From Anaerocolumna sp. MB42-C2 (GTDB lineage Bacteria > Bacillota > Clostridia > Lachnospirales > Lachnospiraceae): 64,000 nt of DNA. Made by a program: the position numbers and the translations under genes. The notes under the pieces were generated by a model. The model did no database searches, was not told where the DNA came from, and was given only the letters and a program-made list of their open reading frames with translations. How positions within the stretch are numbered: position 1 is the first letter of the stretch; each line of letters opens with the position of its first letter. This document shows positions 61,301 to 64,000 of this stretch, piece by piece. The stretch lies in the NCBI RefSeq assembly GCF_030913705.1, contig NZ_CP133190.1, positions 1,860,001 to 1,924,000 on the forward strand, given 5' to 3'.

Positions 61301-62836
61301 TTATTTTACCACTACACGTCGAATACGAACTGCCATATATTCTCTTCCCGGTAAATCAATAGTAAATTTCCCTTTAAATTTTCCGGCATTGGTTATGGTC
61401 ATATTCCAGGTATCGAGGACTTCAACTTCATATGTATGTACATCGTCATAATAATATTCCCGGAAAGATGGTCTGTTAAAACCATAATAATATAAATAAT
61501 AACCGCCATCGTAAAAAGGTACACTTTCCACTTTTGCTGCTACTTCATCCCACTTTGCTTCCATTGGCGCTAAGCCAAGACCAGGAGTTTCTTTTAAAAT
61601 GTTTAATAAGAATTTAAACCTTTCCGGGCTTTCTCCATGTAATTTTCCGCCATGGGACCACCATAAAATACCATCTTTATTTAAATAAGTCTCCCCATGA
61701 CCGGCGTACCCGCCTCTGCATGCTGCCTCCCAAAATCTTCGTACAAGTTCCTGTCCGCTGATATTTCCCCATCCATGCTGAATATTACCCTCATAGGCAA
61801 TCTCATCTAACACAACAGGTTTCTTATAACGAATTCTCCATTCCTCCACATATTCAGCTGTTTTGTATATATCCTGGCGTTGTATGCTGCAATGGGTAAT
61901 CCATGGCCTGGTATAATCATAAAATGGTTTGCAGTTATGAATGGAGCGCAAATGGTTATAAACATCTTTTTGGCAAATTATTTTTGCATAACGTTCCCAG
62001 TCTTCTATATTTTTATGAAACATTAAATCATATTCATTAGCTAGAGACCACCAGACATTTCGATAGGCACTGAATCTGGCTATGACATAATTCCAATATA
62101 AATCATCCTCCTCTTTAGTCATCATGCTAAATCCCCAGCGGTCATAAGGATGCATAACAATAATATCTGCTTCGATACCCAGATTCATTAAATCTTTGAT
62201 CCTCTTCTCAAACAGTTGAAAATGTTTTGGGTTAAAACGCTTGTAATCCCAGTTGTTACCGGGCGCACAACCCACATATTCCTGAAAATTCTCTTTTGTT
62301 AAAACCGAATTATCACAAGGTGTTCCTTCATATGGATAACTGATTGGCTCATTAAAGTTATAATCATAATGTTTTGGGAAAATGCAAAAACGTATTTTAT
62401 TAAATGCACTGTCTGAAAGTGTTTGTAAGGTTAATTTCTGTAAATCCTCCGATTGGAGACTCCATACATAACATGTAGTTCCCACAGGATAATACGGTCT
62501 ACCGTCTTCATAAGCAAAATGATAAGTATTAGCTACTCTTACCGGCCCGTGATTATCCGGCTTCGGTGCTGTAACCATAAAAGACCCCTGGTACACTTCT
62601 TCTGAAAAACTTCCTTTTATCTCAAATGTATAAGTCTCTTCAAAAGACGGCATAAATCTTACTTTATAGATACCCTCTCCATCATAGAAACCGTCAACAT
62701 ACTTTTCTTCATTTTTGCTACAAAATCTTCCCTGAATATCATAGTCGGTGAACGGATTATTTTCAGAATGACCAGACACGGCCACTTCAAAAACATCCCA
62801 CTTTTCTACCGTTGTTACATAATTTATCTCTCTCAT
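61301..62836 (-). CDS. DUF5060/DUF4038 glycoside-hydrolase-like protein
   Basis: 511 residues: N-terminal beta-sandwich DUF5060 (about 5-95, EKWDVFEVAVSGHSENNPF), a DUF4038-type (beta/alpha)8 barrel (about 105-425, YYPVGTTCYVWSLQ; VWWSLANEYDLM with the likely acid/base Glu; PVVLDEIAYEG with the likely nucleophile Glu) and a C-terminal beta domain (DUF5605 type). Related barrels include apiosidase-type GH140 enzymes. No signal peptide, so it acts on imported glycosides, in an operon with the sugar ABC permeases. Confidence 0.85.
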   Translation of the reverse strand: MREINYVTTVEKWDVFEVAVSGHSENNPFTDYDIQGRFCSKNEEKYVDGFYDGEGIYKVRFMPSFEETYTFEIKGSFSEEVYQGSFMVTAPKPDNHGPVRVANTYHFAYEDGRPYYPVGTTCYVWSLQSEDLQKLTLQTLSDSAFNKIRFCIFPKHYDYNFNEPISYPYEGTPCDNSVLTKENFQEYVGCAPGNNWDYKRFNPKHFQLFEKRIKDLMNLGIEADIIVMHPYDRWGFSMMTKEEDDLYWNYVIARFSAYRNVWWSLANEYDLMFHKNIEDWERYAKIICQKDVYNHLRSIHNCKPFYDYTRPWITHCSIQRQDIYKTAEYVEEWRIRYKKPVVLDEIAYEGNIQHGWGNISGQELVRRFWEAACRGGYAGHGETYLNKDGILWWSHGGKLHGESPERFKFLLNILKETPGLGLAPMEAKWDEVAAKVESVPFYDGGYYLYYYGFNRPSFREYYYDDVHTYEVEVLDTWNMTITNAGKFKGKFTIDLPGREYMAVRIRRVVVK

Positions 62837-62861
62837 TATCTCATCCTTCCTAGCTATACAA

Positions 62862-63701
62862 TTATGATTTTACCGCTCCTGCCATACCCTCCACAAAATA
62901 ACGCTGAAATATTAAGTATACAATTATTACAGGAATTACGGATATGAGAACTCCGGCGCACAAATATCCATAATCCGTTCCATGTTCTCCTACAAATGTC
63001 ATCAATCCAACCGGTATCGTTTTTTTCGCATTATCATTGATAATGACACTTGCCAGCAGATATTCATTCCAGGTTGCCAAAAAATCGGTAATCAATAGAG
63101 TTGCCACCGCCGGTTTGGAAATCGGAAAAATAATTCGTATAAAAAGCTGCCACTTGCTGCATCCGTCAATATAAGCAGCTTCATCAATATCTTTTGGGAT
63201 TCCGTTCATGAACCCTCTTAAAATCAATATTGCATATGAAATACCAAAACCAACATATACATAAAACAAACCAAAATAGGTATTAAGTAGTTTTAATTTA
63301 CTATAGATTACATTAATAGGCACTAACGCTGCTTGCATGGGCAGCATCATCCCAATCAGAAAAAATATAAAAAGTCCTGTTCTGTGTTTAATTTTTAATC
63401 GGGTTAAAGCAAAGGAAGCCAACGCACCTATAAAGATCCCTAAAGGTACTTTTAAACAGGTTACAATAAGGTCATTTTTCATGTAGGTGAACAGACGGCC
63501 TTTTATTATTGCATTAATAAAATTACTCCAGGCAATTTTATCCGGCAGTTTAAAAAGACTGATTCCGCTGTAAAAATCCTGTTTACTCTTTAATGCCGTA
63601 GCAACTAAAGTAAACATGGGTACAATCCAAATTAAGGCTAATATTATCAAGACCAAATAATGTACAATCTTTTTTGCTGTTTTTTTCTGTTTTCCTTCCA
63701 T
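62862..63701 (-). CDS. Carbohydrate ABC transporter permease (MalG family)
   Basis: 279 residues from the ATG at 63701, which follows AAGGAGG; upstream in-frame codons overlap the preceding gene. Six membrane segments, EAA loop near residues 170-190 (KDIDEAAYIDGCSKWQLFIRIIFP, read in parts). Partner of the truncated permease next to it. No ATPase gene in the cluster. Confidence 0.93.
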   Translation of the reverse strand: MEGKQKKTAKKIVHYLVLIILALIWIVPMFTLVATALKSKQDFYSGISLFKLPDKIAWSNFINAIIKGRLFTYMKNDLIVTCLKVPLGIFIGALASFALTRLKIKHRTGLFIFFLIGMMLPMQAALVPINVIYSKLKLLNTYFGLFYVYVGFGISYAILILRGFMNGIPKDIDEAAYIDGCSKWQLFIRIIFPISKPAVATLLITDFLATWNEYLLASVIINDNAKKTIPVGLMTFVGEHGTDYGYLCAGVLISVIPVIIVYLIFQRYFVEGMAGAVKS

Positions 63702-63715
63702 TATTCTTGTCCTCC

Positions 63716-64000
63716 TTAATTTTCTTTTGCCGTAAATGATACATATGGAACAATAACTACCAACATCATAATAACCATAACGCAAGCCACTGCAGTTCCG
63801 GTTCCTACATTATTATACTGGAACGTTTGCGAATACATATAAGTAGATAACATCTGGGTGGAGTTGTTAGGACCTCCTCCTGTTAAACCTTGAACCACAT
63901 CAAAAACTTTCATCGCCGATACTATTAATGTTGCAATTACAATTACAAAAGTTTCTTTCATTAAAGGAACTGTAATATAAAAGAATTTTTTTATGTCTCC
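63716..64000 (-). CDS. Carbohydrate ABC transporter permease (MalF family), 5' part beyond window
   Basis: Open to the right window edge: 13 codons upstream of 63961 continue in frame (GDIKKFFYITVPLMKET), matching the region after the EAA loop. The FDVVQGLTGGGPNNSTQMLSTYMY signature (read in parts) and two C-terminal membrane segments identify a MalF/MsmF-type permease. Stop is 14 bases before the next permease gene. N-terminal two thirds missing. Confidence 0.9.
   Translation of the reverse strand, partial: GDIKKFFYITVPLMKETFVIVIATLIVSAMKVFDVVQGLTGGGPNNSTQMLSTYMYSQTFQYNNVGTGTAVACVMVIMMLVVIVPYVSFTAKEN

Overview
The window looks like chromosome of a low-GC, strictly anaerobic Firmicute, most likely a plant-polysaccharide-fermenting Lachnospiraceae relative (Lachnoclostridium phytofermentans type). 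This rests on the anaerobic (early cobalt insertion) cobalamin pathway, strong AAGGAGG-type ribosome sites, AT-rich spacers, several carbohydrate ABC transporters without their own ATPase, YesM/YesN-type two-component systems and an indolepyruvate ferredoxin oxidoreductase. The species is inferred. I saw no rRNA, tRNA, CRISPR array or prophage.

Layout. (1) 1-11.8 kb, minus strand: a nearly complete corrinoid operon cbiK-L-D-F-G-H-J-ET-A-cobT-U-S, driven by a clear promoter and a cobalamin riboswitch. cobS runs off the left edge. (2) 12.0-14.9 kb, plus strand: a small unknown membrane protein and secD-secF. (3) 14.9-20.3 kb, minus: a small unknown protein, a REC/SARP-like response regulator and two membrane sensor kinases, one with Tyr where the phospho-accepting His should be. 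(4) 20.5-30.0 kb, minus: sugar ABC transporter, GH3 glycosidase, YesM-type kinase and AraC-type regulator. (5) 30.3-42.5 kb, minus: a second set made of an LplBC-type ABC transporter, GH1 glycosidase, a small membrane protein, DUF362 protein and polysaccharide deacetylase, preceded by a second YesM/YesN pair and a mannonate-dehydratase-like enolase-superfamily gene. (6) 42.5-44.5 kb: a largely non-coding area with repeated structured elements. (7) 44.6-50.7 kb: upp, galM, an IS1202-like insertion sequence with a 29-bp target duplication, a DUF4430 + ECF-type S-component pair, a cold-shock protein and an XRE regulator. (8) 50.8-58.9 kb, minus: SSS symporter, two phenylacetate-CoA ligases, iorA/iorB and two ACT-domain proteins, a coherent aryl-acid / 2-oxo-acid module. 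(9) 58.9-64 kb: DUF1294, two GNAT acetyltransferases, a small coiled-coil protein, a DUF5060/DUF4038 glycosidase-like protein and part of a third sugar ABC transporter.

The most unusual signal lies between genes. At least five spacers (8.4, 12.5, 23.9, 42.6 and 52.7 kb) carry related leader elements that end about 10-20 bases before the start codon of functionally unrelated genes (cbiF, secD, a sensor kinase, manD-like, paaK). Three full copies share a pseudoknot-like architecture, and their arms change in a compensatory way, which is strong evidence for a conserved RNA structure. A second repeat family (18.0, 24.1, 43.1, 43.4 kb) and a duplicated C-rich-loop hairpin unit (43.2 and 44.2 kb) share the same kind of spacer. 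None of these matches an RNA family I can name.
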